64,000 nucleotides of DNA from NCBI GenBank assembly GCA_030655315.1, contig JAURVT010000049.1, forward strand, positions 243,208 through 307,207. Reading direction: 5' to 3'. A program made the position numbers and the translations under genes. The notes beneath the pieces are model-generated. The model was not told the origin of the DNA and did no database searches. It saw only the letters and a program-made list of their open reading frames with translations. This DNA comes from Nocardioidaceae bacterium. GTDB taxonomy: Bacteria; Actinomycetota; Actinomycetes; Propionibacteriales; Nocardioidaceae. Numbering within the stretch: the stretch's first letter is position 1; each line of letters starts with the position of its first letter. Below, piece by piece: positions 8,376-17,240 of this stretch.

Positions 8376-8623
8376 CCTGCGACCTGCCGGGCTGGGCATC
8401 CCGGCTGGCGGCGTTGCGGCCGGATCGCAGGGCGAACCCAGCCCAGCTTCACCGTCCGCGCCTTGCCATCCGGGCGCCCCGCCCCGCAGGTTCCGTTGGT
8501 CTGCCTGTTCGGCGGTCTGCCTGACGGCGCTCGGCACCGTCTGACCAAGGCCGAGGAGCGAAGCTGGGCGTCCTGTGCCCAGCGATGCGACGAGAACGCC
8601 GGTCAGGCGGATGCCGAGGGTCG

Positions 8624-10306
8624 TCAGTCGCGGGTGAGGCGTCGGTGGGTGACGCGGTGGGGACGGGCGGCGTCGAGGCCGAGGCGCTCGATCTTGTTCT
8701 GCTCGTAGGCCGCGAAGTTGCCCTCGAACCAGAACCACGAGGCGGGGTTCTCGTCGGTGCCCTCCCACGCGAGGATGTGGGTGGCGACGCGGTCGAGGAA
8801 CCACCGGTCGTGCGAGGTGACCACGGCGCAGCCGGGGAAGTCGAGGAGCGCGTCCTCGAGCGACGACAGCGTCTCGACGTCCAGGTCGTTGGTGGGCTCG
8901 TCGAGGAGCAGCAGGTTGCCGCCCATCTTCAGGGTGAGCGCCAGGTTCAGGCGGTTGCGCTCACCACCGGAGAGCACGCCGGACTTCTTCTGCTGGTCCG
9001 GGCCCTTGAAGCCGAACGACGCGACGTAGGCGCGCGAGTTCATCTCGAAGTTGGCGACCTTGATGAAGTCGAGGCCGTCCGAGACGGTCTCCCAGACGTT
9101 CTTCTCCGGGTCGAGGCCGCCGCGGCTCTGGTCGACGTACGACAGCTTGACCGTGGTGCCGACGTCGAGCTTGCCCTCGTCGGGCTCCTCGCCGCCGGTG
9201 ATCATCCGGAACAGGGTGGTCTTGCCGACGCCGTTGGGTCCGATGACGCCGACGATGCCGGCGCGGGGCAGCGAGAAGCTGAGGTCGTCGATGAGCACGC
9301 GGCCCTCGAAGCCCTTGGTCAGGTCACGCGACTCGAGCACGACGTCACCGAGACGCGGGCCGGCCGGGATGTTGATCTCGGAGGTGTCGATCTTGCGGTC
9401 GCGCTCGGCGGCGGCGGCCATCTCCTCGTAGCGCGCGAGACGCGACTTGCTCTTGGTCTGGCGGGCCTTGGCGTTGGAGCGGACCCACTCCAGCTCCTTC
9501 TCGAGCATCTTGGCGCGCTTGGCGTCCTTCTGGCCCTCCACCTTGAGCCGGTCGCGCTTGGTCTCCAGGTAGGTGGAGTAGTTGCCCTCGTAGCCGTGGA
9601 TGCGGCCGCGGTCGACCTCGGCGATCCACTCGGCGACGTTGTCCAGGAAGTACCGGTCGTGCGTGATCGCGAGGACCGCGCCGCGGTAGGTGGCGAGGTG
9701 GCCCTCGAGCCACTGCACCGACTCGGCGTCCAGGTGGTTGGTGGGCTCGTCGAGGAGCAGCAGGTCGGGCTCCTGGAGCAGCAGCTTGCACAGCGCGACG
9801 CGGCGGCGCTCACCACCGGACAGGTGGTCGACGATCGCGTCCGGCGGCGGGCAGCGCAGCGCGTCCATGGCCTGGTCGAGGCGGCTGTCGAGCTCCCACG
9901 CGTTGGTGCGCTCCAGGTCCTCCTGGAGGTTGCCCATCTCGGCCATCAGCTTGTCGAAGTCGGCACCGTCCTCGCCCATCTCCACGCCGATGGCGTTGTA
10001 GCGGTCGAGCTTGCCCTTGATCTCGGCGACGGCCTCCTCGACGTTCTCGAGGACCGTCTTGCCCTCGGTGAGGGGCGGCTCCTGCTGGAGCATGCCGACG
10101 GTGGCGTTGGGGTCGAGGTGCGTGTCGCCGTTGTTGACGTGCTCGAGCCCCGCCATCACCTTGAGCAGGGTCGACTTGCCGGCGCCGTTGGGACCGACGA
10201 TGCCGATCTTGGCGCCGTGGAGGAAGGACAGCGTCACGTCGTCGAGGACGACCTTGTCGCCGTGAGCCTTGCGGACGTTGCGCAGCGTGAAGATGTACTC
10301 GGCCAT
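8624..10306 (-). CDS. ettA: Energy-dependent translational throttle protein EttA (ABC-F)
   Basis: A 560-residue ABC-F ATPase with two nucleotide-binding domains and no membrane segments. Walker A motifs are GPNGAGKST (near 39) and GPNGVGKTT (near 357). Each domain has LSGGE(R)R/N and LLLDEPTN(H/D)LD. A charged linker with K/R-rich coiled-coil lies between the domains, and length and start (MAEYIFTLRNVRKAH) match EttA. EttA binds the ribosomal E site and gates entry into elongation according to ATP/ADP ratio. The gene is the downstream neighbour of the two dynamin-like GTPases on the same strand, with an 11-nt gap. Confidence 0.93.
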   Translation of the reverse strand: MAEYIFTLRNVRKAHGDKVVLDDVTLSFLHGAKIGIVGPNGAGKSTLLKVMAGLEHVNNGDTHLDPNATVGMLQQEPPLTEGKTVLENVEEAVAEIKGKLDRYNAIGVEMGEDGADFDKLMAEMGNLQEDLERTNAWELDSRLDQAMDALRCPPPDAIVDHLSGGERRRVALCKLLLQEPDLLLLDEPTNHLDAESVQWLEGHLATYRGAVLAITHDRYFLDNVAEWIAEVDRGRIHGYEGNYSTYLETKRDRLKVEGQKDAKRAKMLEKELEWVRSNAKARQTKSKSRLARYEEMAAAAERDRKIDTSEINIPAGPRLGDVVLESRDLTKGFEGRVLIDDLSFSLPRAGIVGVIGPNGVGKTTLFRMITGGEEPDEGKLDVGTTVKLSYVDQSRGGLDPEKNVWETVSDGLDFIKVANFEMNSRAYVASFGFKGPDQQKKSGVLSGGERNRLNLALTLKMGGNLLLLDEPTNDLDVETLSSLEDALLDFPGCAVVTSHDRWFLDRVATHILAWEGTDENPASWFWFEGNFAAYEQNKIERLGLDAARPHRVTHRRLTRD

Positions 10307-10317
10307 GACAGCCAAGC

Positions 10318-12015
10318 CTAGGGCGTCGACGTCCCGGCACTCGTGGTGGCCCGGCGCGAGCCCTGCAGGCCGGTGGCCGTGAGCAGCCCGACGCGGACCG
10401 CCTCGTGGCGGTCGAGCACCTCGCGGACGGGGACGACGACCTGCGTGTGGGCGACCTCGCCGACGGCGGTGCGCAGCGTCGAGTCGGCCTCCTCGGCCGC
10501 GCGACGACCGGCGCGGGCGGCGAGCGAGCGTCCGACCAGGGCGACCAGGAGCCCCAGCACGAGACCCCCCACGAGCAGGATCGTCGGCAGCGGCACCCCG
10601 AGCACGGACGGTGTCGAGGCCGATCCGCTGCCCCCGGCCTGCACGGCCACGACCACGAGCCAGACCAGGCCGGCCACGGCCGCCAGCAGCAGCAGCCACT
10701 GCACGACGGCGACCAGGCGCCAGCCGGCACGCGAGCGGCCGAGCCCGAGGTCGGCTGACGAGGTGGCGGCGTCGATCCGGTCGGCCAGCTCGCCGGACGT
10801 GCCGGTGGCGGCGTCGCGGACGGCGGTGGCCCAGGTGGGCGGCATCCCGGCCGACGACGTCTCGGCGACGTCGCGGACGGCGACCTCGACGCCCGAGCGC
10901 TGCGCGTCCCCGGGCACGGGCGAGGCGCGGCGCGCGCCCGGCGCACCGAGCGAGGGGTCGAGGTCGAGCCGGGTGAGCGGGTCCTTGCGCAGCCGACCCA
11001 GCAGGCGTGCGGGGGGCCAGGCGCTGGAGGCGGCGGCGCGACGTCGGACGGTGGACCCGACGGCGTCGACGACCGCCGGGACGCCGACGGCCTCGGCCAG
11101 CGCGCCGTCGAGCGCCTCGCGGGCGTCCTCGCCGAGCCCGGGAGCAGCGGTGGCGCCGTTGACGGCGAGCAGCGCGGTGGCCGCGACGTCGACGTCGGCC
11201 TGGAGCCGGTCGCGGGCGGTCTGCTTGTCGCGGATGCGCTTGACCAGCGCGCGCTTGAGCTCGTCGACGCCCTCGCCCGTGAGCGCCGAGGTGCCGAGCA
11301 CGGGCACGTCAGGCAGGCCGTCGTCGACGAGCAGGCGGCGGACGTCGTCGAGCGCGGCCTGCTGCTGGTCGGCGGGGATCCGGTCGACCTGGTTGAGCAC
11401 GACCATGGTCACGTCGGCGTAGGCCGTGAGCTTCTTGAGGTAGCGGTCGTGCACGGCGGCGTCGGCGTACTTCTGCGGGTCGAGCACCCACACGAGGAGG
11501 TCGGCGTGCGTGACGAGGCGGTCGACCTCGAGGTGGTGCGACACCTCGGTGGAGTCGTGGTCGGGGAGGTCGAGCAGCACGAGGCCCTCGAGGTTGGTGT
11601 CCTCGCTGGACGTGTCGAGCATGCTCGTGCGCGAGACCTGGTTGCGCGGCGGGATGCCCATCCACTTGAGGATCTCGCTGGACCCCTCGGGCCCCCAGGC
11701 GCAGGCCAGCGCCCACGAGGTGGTGGGGCGCTGGACGCCGACGCCCGCGATCTCCAGGCCCGACAGCAGGTTGAACAGCGAGGACTTGCCCGAGCCCGTG
11801 GCCCCGGCGAGCGCCACGATCGTGTGGTCGGCCGACAGGCGCAGCCGCTCCCCCGCGTGCTGCACCACGACGACGGCGTCGTCGAGCAGCCGGTCGTCGA
11901 GCATGCCCCGGCCGGTGTCGACGGCCTGCTGCAGGCCGTTGACCCGCGCGACCACGTCGCCCTGCTCGGGCGAGAACCAACGGTCACGGTCCACGGTGGC
12001 GTCCACGGTCCTCAC
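10318..12015 (-). CDS. Dynamin-like/YfjP-type GTPase with two transmembrane segments
   Basis: A 565-residue protein. An N-terminal GTPase domain carries the P-loop GATGSGKSS (near residue 71), the switch II motif LLDLPDHDS, and NQVD as the NKxD motif (near 208). The second half is helical and ends with two hydrophobic segments at about 432-459 and 477-497, placing it at the membrane. Its start overlaps the stop of the upstream GTPase gene (GTGA). Such paired large GTPases in actinobacteria resemble the DynA/DynB pair of Streptomyces, which stabilises sporulation septa. The function in this presumably non-sporulating lineage is unknown. Confidence 0.75.
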   Translation of the reverse strand: MRTVDATVDRDRWFSPEQGDVVARVNGLQQAVDTGRGMLDDRLLDDAVVVVQHAGERLRLSADHTIVALAGATGSGKSSLFNLLSGLEIAGVGVQRPTTSWALACAWGPEGSSEILKWMGIPPRNQVSRTSMLDTSSEDTNLEGLVLLDLPDHDSTEVSHHLEVDRLVTHADLLVWVLDPQKYADAAVHDRYLKKLTAYADVTMVVLNQVDRIPADQQQAALDDVRRLLVDDGLPDVPVLGTSALTGEGVDELKRALVKRIRDKQTARDRLQADVDVAATALLAVNGATAAPGLGEDAREALDGALAEAVGVPAVVDAVGSTVRRRAAASSAWPPARLLGRLRKDPLTRLDLDPSLGAPGARRASPVPGDAQRSGVEVAVRDVAETSSAGMPPTWATAVRDAATGTSGELADRIDAATSSADLGLGRSRAGWRLVAVVQWLLLLAAVAGLVWLVVVAVQAGGSGSASTPSVLGVPLPTILLVGGLVLGLLVALVGRSLAARAGRRAAEEADSTLRTAVGEVAHTQVVVPVREVLDRHEAVRVGLLTATGLQGSRRATTSAGTSTP

Positions 12016-13724
12016 TCGTCCCAGTCGGGCAGCAGGTCGGTGTGCCGCGCGTCCTCGGCGCGGCGGGCTGCCTCGCGGATGTTATCGGCCGCCCGTCCAC
12101 CGGCGTCGAACCGGCTCAGCAGGGCGGCGAACCGCTCGCGCTCGCTGCGCAGCAGGGCCGACGAGCGCAGCTGGAGGTCGAGGCGGGCCCGGTCGAGAAG
12201 CACCTCGACCTCGGCGGCGCCGAGCACGGCGTCGAGCAGGCGTCGACCGGAGTCGCCGGCGGCGTCGTCGGTGCGGTCGCTCGCGCGGGTCAGGACCGCG
12301 ACGCTCACCGCGGCGGCGAGCCCGTTGACGCCCATCGCGAGGACGTTGGCGTTCAGGCGCTTGTCGGCGACGCCCTCACGGACGAGCACCAGCACGGCGC
12401 CCAGCCAGTCGCGGACGGTGCGCTCGGCACGCATGCGGAAGTCGCGCGGCGCCTTGCCCAGGCCGCCGCCGTGCGCGTCGACGACGGCGCGGCCCTCGGA
12501 GGAGGCCACCCAGGCCCGCTCGGTGGCCTCGGCCAGGCGCTCCGCGTGCTCGAGCAGCGTGAGGTCGACGGCGTGCTCGACCGCCGCGAGCACCTCGCCC
12601 GAGCGGTCGCGGCGCCCGGTGACGGAGTCGACCACGCGGGACCGGATCCGGCTGACGCGGTCCTCGAGCGAGCGGACGAGGTCGCCGGAGCCGACGAAGT
12701 CCTGCCAGCGCGCGGCCAGGGCACCGCTGACGACGGTGCCGTCGGCCAGCGCGACCTCGAGGGCCTGCTGCTGGTCGTCGTGCGCGAGGTCGGCGGACGC
12801 GACGAGGTGGACGAGCGCACGCGACTCCTCGTGCGCGGCGTCGGCGACGTCGTGCGCCCGGAAGATGATCTGGCGGACGGCGCCGTCGAGCGTCTGCGTG
12901 ACGATCGCGTCGCGGACGTCGGTGTCGACCGCGAGGTCCTGCAGCCAGTCGCGGATCGTGGCGACGGCGTCGGGCGGCAGCAGCCCGTCGGAGTCGACGG
13001 GCGCCTCCGGGACCGTGAACAGCGGCGAGTCCTTGAGGCCGCGCGACGTCATCATCCGCGCGAGGTGGCGCTGGACCTCCGACAGCGACTGCGCGGGCGT
13101 GCGGTCGAGGACCACCGCGACGGCGGCGCTGCGGCGGGCGGCGGACTGCAGGAAGTCCCACGGCACCTGGTCGGCGTAGCGGGCCGAGGACGTGACGAAC
13201 AGCCACAGGTCGGCGGCGGCCAGCAGCTGCGCGGCGAGCTCGCGGTTGGAGACGTCGACCGAGTCGACGTCGGGGGCGTCAAGGATCGCGAGACCGGCGG
13301 GCACCGCGGGCGTCGAGACCAGGCGGAGGGCGCTGATGTCGTTGGACGGCGACGTGGTGCGCGCGAGGTCGGGCAGGATCCGCTCCGGGGCGAACCAGTG
13401 CGCCTCGGACGGGTGGTGCACGAGCACGGGCGAGCGGGTCGTGGGGCGCAGCACGCCCGATTCCGTGACCGGCTTCCCGACGATGCTGTTGACCAGCGTG
13501 GACTTGCCCGCGCCGGTGGAGCCGCCGACCACCGCGAGCAGCGGCGCGTCGAGCTGGACCAGGCGCGGGAGCACGTAGTCCTCGAGCTGGTCGATCGTCT
13601 CGCGCCGGGTGACGCGGGCCTTCTCGACGTCGCCGAGGTCGAGACGGAGCGGTGCGGCGTCGAGGTCCGAGCGGAGCCGCATCAGCGCCGACAGTAGCGC
13701 GGCGGCGGAACGTTCGGTGGGCAC
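12012..13724 (-). CDS. Dynamin-like GTPase, partner of the downstream GTPase
   Basis: A 570-residue protein with P-loop GGSTGAGKST near residue 67 and switch II LDAPDVDS near 149. The NKxD motif is replaced by LDRTP, so guanine specificity is not obvious. A long helical region follows (about residues 230-560), with a short hydrophobic patch near 455-475 but no clear transmembrane pair. It starts with GTG preceded by AAGGAG. It is the first gene of a coupled two-GTPase operon; the partner has the membrane anchor, suggesting a heteromeric membrane-remodelling complex. A dynamin-like role is inferred from architecture, not proven. Confidence 0.72.
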   Translation of the reverse strand: MPTERSAAALLSALMRLRSDLDAAPLRLDLGDVEKARVTRRETIDQLEDYVLPRLVQLDAPLLAVVGGSTGAGKSTLVNSIVGKPVTESGVLRPTTRSPVLVHHPSEAHWFAPERILPDLARTTSPSNDISALRLVSTPAVPAGLAILDAPDVDSVDVSNRELAAQLLAAADLWLFVTSSARYADQVPWDFLQSAARRSAAVAVVLDRTPAQSLSEVQRHLARMMTSRGLKDSPLFTVPEAPVDSDGLLPPDAVATIRDWLQDLAVDTDVRDAIVTQTLDGAVRQIIFRAHDVADAAHEESRALVHLVASADLAHDDQQQALEVALADGTVVSGALAARWQDFVGSGDLVRSLEDRVSRIRSRVVDSVTGRRDRSGEVLAAVEHAVDLTLLEHAERLAEATERAWVASSEGRAVVDAHGGGLGKAPRDFRMRAERTVRDWLGAVLVLVREGVADKRLNANVLAMGVNGLAAAVSVAVLTRASDRTDDAAGDSGRRLLDAVLGAAEVEVLLDRARLDLQLRSSALLRSERERFAALLSRFDAGGRAADNIREAARRAEDARHTDLLPDWDE

Positions 13725-13858
13725 CGCGCTGCTCCTTGTCGATGGTTCGGGGGGTGTGAGACACCTGTGGCGTCTGGGACGACACCCCGAACCCTAGTGG
13801 AGGTGTCGGACGGGCGGGTCCTGACGGCGGCCCTACGCGTGACGGGCGCCGGCGGCGG

Positions 13859-15208
13859 CTAGTGCCGGGGGGCGTAGGGGCGGGGTGCCGGCGGGGGTCC
13901 GTACCCCGGTGGCGGGCCCTGTCCGGGCGGGGGCCCGTACGCCGGTGGCGGCCCATAGCTCGCAGGTGGGCCGTAACCCGGAGGCGGGCCGTAGCCCGGA
14001 GGCGGGCCGTAGCCCCACGGTGGGAGGACGGGGCGCACCGGCGGCGGGAGCCGGACCCAGGGCTTCACCTGGCCCATCGCCCAGCGCAGCGCGTCGACCT
14101 TGCCCACGGCGTCGCGCTTGGCCCGTCCGTCCATCACCCCCGCGTAGAGGAACGCGGCCGACGCCGCGAGCCGCTGGTAGCGCCGGAACGCCGGCAGCGC
14201 GGTGTCGCCGGGCCGGCTCTTGGCGAACGCGACCGCGCGGGCGCGCATCGGGAAGCGCGACAGGTAGGGCACCTCGTCGCGGTGCAGCCAGCCGCGTCCG
14301 GCCATGTGCTCCAGCGCCAGCCGCACCCGCTTGCCCTGACGGGCACGGGCGAGGATCGCGCAGGTGACCAGGCCGGCGAGCACGGCGGCCAGAGCGAGGT
14401 ACGCGAACAGGAAGCCGACCCCGCCGCCGTAGGTGAGCGAGCCGTTCCAGAGCGCGTGCAGCCCGATGCTGCCGGCGAGCCCGACGGTGCAGACCAGACC
14501 GCGGAGCCAGGGGTTGCGGAGCGTGAGCGCCAGGGCGATCGCGATGCCGAACGACGACGTGAACAGGGGGTGGGCGAGCGGGCTCAGCAGTCCGCGGACG
14601 ACGAACGTGGCCGTCGCTCCCCCGACGCCGTCGAGCTGCGGGCCGTCCGTCCCCGTGGGCAGGCCGTCGTAGGCGATCGAGATGTAGCCGACGTTCTCGA
14701 CGAACGCGAAGCCCAGCCCGACGATGCCGGCGTAGACCAGGCCGTCGACGAAGCCGTCGATGACGCGGCGCGCGCGCACGAACGTCAGGACGAGGAACAG
14801 GCACTTGGCCGGCTCCTCGGTGACCGGCGCGATCCAGGTGGCCATCGCGGCGTCGCTGAGGTCGAACCACGACTGCGCACCGATCTGCAGCAGCAGCGCC
14901 GAGCTGGTCGAGATCACCGCGCCCCAGACGAACGCGGCCGCGACGTAGCGCCGCGGCTCCGGCTCGTACCGGTCCAGCCACACGTACCCGGCGACCAGGG
15001 TCACGGCGGGGATCAGCGCGTAGAGCAGCACCAGCCCCGAGCCCGCGCGAGAGGTGAAGACCGCCAGCGCGACAGCACCGGCGACCCCGACCACCGCGGC
15101 CACCCAGACGAGCACCACGAGCAGCCGACGACCCCGCTGCACGTACGCCTCGGTGTACGGCGGCAGGCCGGGCACCGGCGCCATCGGCGCCTGGACGGGG
15201 AAGGACAC
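13859..15208 (-). CDS. PrsW-like intramembrane protease with Gly-Pro-Tyr-rich tail
   Basis: A 449-residue polytopic membrane protein of the PrsW/CPBP metalloprotease superfamily. Diagnostic motifs are VTEEPAK (EE pair near residue 131), FAFVEN, HPLFTS and HALWN, which supply the Glu and His residues of the active site. About eight hydrophobic segments lie between residues 28 and 290. The last 75 residues are a tail of repeated GYGPPP/YGPPP units that probably protrudes into the cytoplasm. PrsW in Bacillus cleaves an anti-sigma factor; the target here is unknown. The start is a GTG at 15208. The gene stands alone on its strand, 135 nt downstream of the GTPase operon's first gene. Confidence 0.85.
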   Translation of the reverse strand: MSFPVQAPMAPVPGLPPYTEAYVQRGRRLLVVLVWVAAVVGVAGAVALAVFTSRAGSGLVLLYALIPAVTLVAGYVWLDRYEPEPRRYVAAAFVWGAVISTSSALLLQIGAQSWFDLSDAAMATWIAPVTEEPAKCLFLVLTFVRARRVIDGFVDGLVYAGIVGLGFAFVENVGYISIAYDGLPTGTDGPQLDGVGGATATFVVRGLLSPLAHPLFTSSFGIAIALALTLRNPWLRGLVCTVGLAGSIGLHALWNGSLTYGGGVGFLFAYLALAAVLAGLVTCAILARARQGKRVRLALEHMAGRGWLHRDEVPYLSRFPMRARAVAFAKSRPGDTALPAFRRYQRLAASAAFLYAGVMDGRAKRDAVGKVDALRWAMGQVKPWVRLPPPVRPVLPPWGYGPPPGYGPPPGYGPPASYGPPPAYGPPPGQGPPPGYGPPPAPRPYAPRH

Positions 15209-15226
15209 GGAGAAGAGCCTAGGTGT

Positions 15227-15256
15227 TGGAGGGGCAGCGCGCCCCGCCGATAGGCT
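15227..15256 (+). promoter_or_regulatory. Promoter of tRNA-Arg
   Basis: TTGGAG at 15227-15232 and TAGGCT at 15251-15256 are separated by 18 nt. The -10 box ends 9 nt before the tRNA 5' end. An identical TAGGCT lies 9 nt before tRNA-Leu at 41150-41155. Confidence 0.5.
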
Positions 15257-15265
15257 GCCCCCCAG

Positions 15266-15339
15266 GCGCCTGTAGCTCAGCTGGATAGAGCAAGAGCCTT
15301 CTAATCTCTAGGTCGCAGGTTCGAGTCCTGCCAGGCGCA
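15266..15339 (+). tRNA. tRNA-Arg (anticodon TCT)
   Basis: A 74-nt cloverleaf. The acceptor stem GCGCCTG pairs with CAGGCGC, the D stem is GCTC/GAGC, and the anticodon loop CTTCTAA gives TCT. The T arm is GCAGG-TTCGAGT-CCTGC, and the discriminator is A. CCA is not encoded. The anticodon stem ends in a C-T mismatch. A degraded copy lies immediately downstream. Confidence 0.93.
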
Positions 15340-15360
15340 CACCAGACCCAGATCCATCAC

Positions 15361-15419
15361 CTGGAAGAGCGAAGAGCCTTCTCATCTCTAGGTCGCAGGT
15401 TCGAGTCCTGCCAGGCGCA
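15361..15419 (+). pseudogene. Decayed tandem copy of tRNA-Arg 3' part
   Basis: The 49 nt from the anticodon stem to the discriminator repeat the preceding tRNA-Arg with one change (CTTCTAA to CTTCTCA). The 5' acceptor strand and most of the D arm are unrecognisable, so no cloverleaf can form. The offset is exactly 80 bp. It is either a decayed tandem duplication or an attachment-site-like scar at the 3' end of a tRNA gene. Confidence 0.8.
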
Positions 15420-15430
15420 CACATCCCCGC

Positions 15431-15542
15431 GATCCGTCGGTCCCGCCCCCGCGGTCCGTCACTTCCGCCGGACCGATCCGTCACTTCGGCCGGTCACCGA
15501 CCGGCAGGACCGACGGACGGGTGCGGCAGAAGCGACGGATCG
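15431..15542. repeat. Compound inverted and direct repeats after dsbA-like gene
   Basis: A 14-nt arm at 15474-15487 pairs with 15529-15542 with one mismatch. A second arm pair (15431-15443 with about 15507-15519) and a small hairpin (GCCGGT-5-ACCGGC, 15489-15505) are nested with it. The motif TCCGTCACTTC occurs twice, 22 bp apart. It lies 3 nt past the stop of the dsbA-like gene and may terminate transcription from both sides. Confidence 0.45.
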
Positions 15543-15545
15543 AGG

Positions 15546-16328
15546 TCAGGCCGCGGCGGCGGCGGTGATGGCCTGCTGCAGGATCTCGGGGCTGGGGACG
15601 CCGCCGCCCTCGGGCGTGGGCTTGCCGCCGACGAGCACGGTCGGCGTGGCGCTGACCTCGGCCTGCTGCGCGGCCTCGCCGGCCTCCTCGACCCACCGGC
15701 CGAACTGGTCGTCGTCGATGCACGACTTGGTCTCGAGACCGCCGGCCTGACGGGCGAAGTCCGCCAGCTGGTCGTCGCTCAGACCGGCGCCGCCCTCGGC
15801 GGGCTGGTTGGTGTAGAGCAGCTTCTGCAGCTCGTGGAAGGCGCCGGCGCCGGCGGTGTCGACGACGCACGCCGCGGTGTTGGCCGAGCGGCTGGAGTAC
15901 TCCGTGGTGCTGGCACGGTCCAGGAACGGGATCGGCCGGTACTCGACGGTGATAGCACCGGAGGCCACCTGCTGGTCGAGGAACTCGCCGTTCTGCGCCT
16001 CGGAGGCCTGGCAGGCCGGGCACTGGAAGTCCTCGTAGATGACGACCGGGACGGGGTCGGCCGCGTCGGCCGCGGGCGTGCCACCGGCGGCGGCCTGGTC
16101 GTAGACGATGCCGTAGTCGTCGGTCGTGTTGGCCGGCTGCGCGGCCGGGTCGTTGCTCTTGCCGACCTCGTTGACGATCGCGAACGCGGCCACCGCGACG
16201 AGGACGACGACCACCGCCATGATGCCGAGGGTGATGCCGTTGCGGCGACGCTTCTCGGCGCGCTCGCGCTCCTTGCGCATCTGCTCCGCACGCTGCTGGC
16301 GGTCGTTCTTGGCGGTGTTGCTGGCCAC
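15546..16328 (-). CDS. DsbA-like thiol-disulfide protein, membrane anchored
   Basis: A 260-residue protein with a charged cytoplasmic N-terminus, a transmembrane segment at about 31-53, and an extracytoplasmic thioredoxin fold. The redox motif CPAC is at residues 103-106 (FQCPACQ), and the cis-proline region is [10 protein letters not shown]. This matches the actinobacterial DsbA/MdbA-like thioredoxin_4 family that oxidises or isomerises disulfides in exported proteins. The GTG at 16328 begins a typical N-terminus (ASNTAKNDR) and has GGAGC upstream. It is divergent from oligoribonuclease and has no operon partner. Confidence 0.87.
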   Translation of the reverse strand: MASNTAKNDRQQRAEQMRKERERAEKRRRNGITLGIMAVVVVLVAVAAFAIVNEVGKSNDPAAQPANTTDDYGIVYDQAAAGGTPAADAADPVPVVIYEDFQCPACQASEAQNGEFLDQQVASGAITVEYRPIPFLDRASTTEYSSRSANTAACVVDTAGAGAFHELQKLLYTNQPAEGGAGLSDDQLADFARQAGGLETKSCIDDDQFGRWVEEAGEAAQQAEVSATPTVLVGGKPTPEGGGVPSPEILQQAITAAAAA

Positions 16329-16447
16329 GCTGGTTGCTCCGATCGGCGGGGTCGAGACGGTCCGGTCCGCACAACGAACGGCAGGCCCCGCGGGTTCCGG
16401 GGCCCGCACGCGGACCACTCCACCGTAGCGAGACGGGCCGAACCACC

Positions 16448-16453
16448 TACGCT
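16448..16453 (+). promoter_or_regulatory. -10 box (TACGCT) for leaderless orn
   Basis: TACGCT ends 6 nt before the GTG start of orn, with no Shine-Dalgarno sequence between them, so transcription probably begins at the start codon. Confidence 0.5.
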
Positions 16454-16459
16454 GAGGTC

Positions 16460-17071
16460 GTGAACGACAAGCTGGTGTGGATCGACTGCGAGATGACCGG
16501 ACTCGACCTGGGCGCCGACGCGCTCGTCGAGGTGGCGGCGCTCGTCACGGACTTCGAGCTGAACGTGCTCGGCGAGGGCATCGACCTGGTGATCAAGCCG
16601 CCCCAGGCGGCGCTCGAGCAGATGAACGAGGTGGTCACCACGATGCACACCTCGTCGGGGCTGCTCACCGAGCTCGACGCGGGCACCACGCTGCGCGAGG
16701 CCGAGGACGCCGTCCTCACCTACGTCAAGGAGCACGTCAAGGAGCCGCGCAAGGCGCCCCTGGCCGGCAACTCCGTGGGCACCGACCGCGCGTTCATCGC
16801 CCGCGACATGCTCGACCTCGAGGCGTGGCTGCACTACCGGATCGTCGACGTGTCGTCGATCAAGGAGCTGTCGCGGCACTGGTACCCGCGCGCCTACTTC
16901 GCCGCGCCGAAGAAGGCCGGCGGCCACCGCGCGCTGGCCGACATCCGCGAGAGCATCGAGGAGCTGCGCTACTACCGCTCGGCCGTCTTCGTGCCCGCCC
17001 CGGGCCCCGACAGCGAGACCGCGCGGGCGCTGGCCGCCGAGGTCTCGGGGACGCTCTCGACCCCCTCGTGA
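16460..17071 (+). CDS. orn: Oligoribonuclease
   Basis: A 203-residue DEDDh 3'-5' exoribonuclease that degrades RNA di- to pentanucleotides, including pGpG from cyclic-di-GMP turnover. The first exonuclease motif [10 protein letters not shown] is near residue 6. The middle motif includes [11 protein letters not shown] near 100, and the final motif [13 protein letters not shown] contains the catalytic His. It matches Orn in length and in its ending (LRYYR). The GTG start follows a -10 box by 6 nt, consistent with a leaderless mRNA. tRNA-His lies downstream. Confidence 0.95.
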   Translation: MNDKLVWIDCEMTGLDLGADALVEVAALVTDFELNVLGEGIDLVIKPPQAALEQMNEVVTTMHTSSGLLTELDAGTTLREAEDAVLTYVKEHVKEPRKAPLAGNSVGTDRAFIARDMLDLEAWLHYRIVDVSSIKELSRHWYPRAYFAAPKKAGGHRALADIRESIEELRYYRSAVFVPAPGPDSETARALAAEVSGTLSTPS

Positions 17072-17145
17072 TCCCCCGGTCCGCCGCACCCGTGGGAGCC
17101 GCTATGCTTCTCGGCGTTGCTTCCGGTGCGAGCCGGACGCACGTG

Positions 17146-17221
17146 GTGGGTGTAGCTCAGCTGGTAGAGCACCGGCTTGTGGTGCCGGTGGTCGCGGGTT
17201 CAAGTCCCGTCACTCACCCCA
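17146..17221 (+). tRNA. tRNA-His (anticodon GTG)
   Basis: The acceptor stem GTGGGTG pairs with CACTCAC, the anticodon loop CTTGTGG gives GTG, and the T arm is GCGGG-TTCAAGT-CCCGT. The base before the 5' end (17145) is G and can serve as the extra G-1 facing C73, a tRNA-His identity element. CCA is encoded (17219-17221), unlike in the other three tRNAs here. Confidence 0.95.
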
Positions 17222-17240
17222 CAGGGACGGCGGCGGTGGC

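Noticed and set aside
8376..8623. Small gene in the gap between marR and ettA
   Set aside because: No frame shows a plausible start with ribosome binding site or a recognisable motif; only weak direct repeats (GGTCTGCCTG twice) are visible.
161..15253. Very long open frames on the opposite strand of real genes (for example 8585-10321 plus, 13862-15253 plus, 915-1865 minus)
   Set aside because: They overlap genes with clear family motifs, have Arg/Ala/Gly/Val-skewed shadow composition and no recognisable domains. Long antisense frames are normal at this GC content.
15361..15419. A second functional tRNA-Arg
   Set aside because: The 5' acceptor strand and D arm cannot pair, so only a pseudo-tRNA or att-like remnant is supported.
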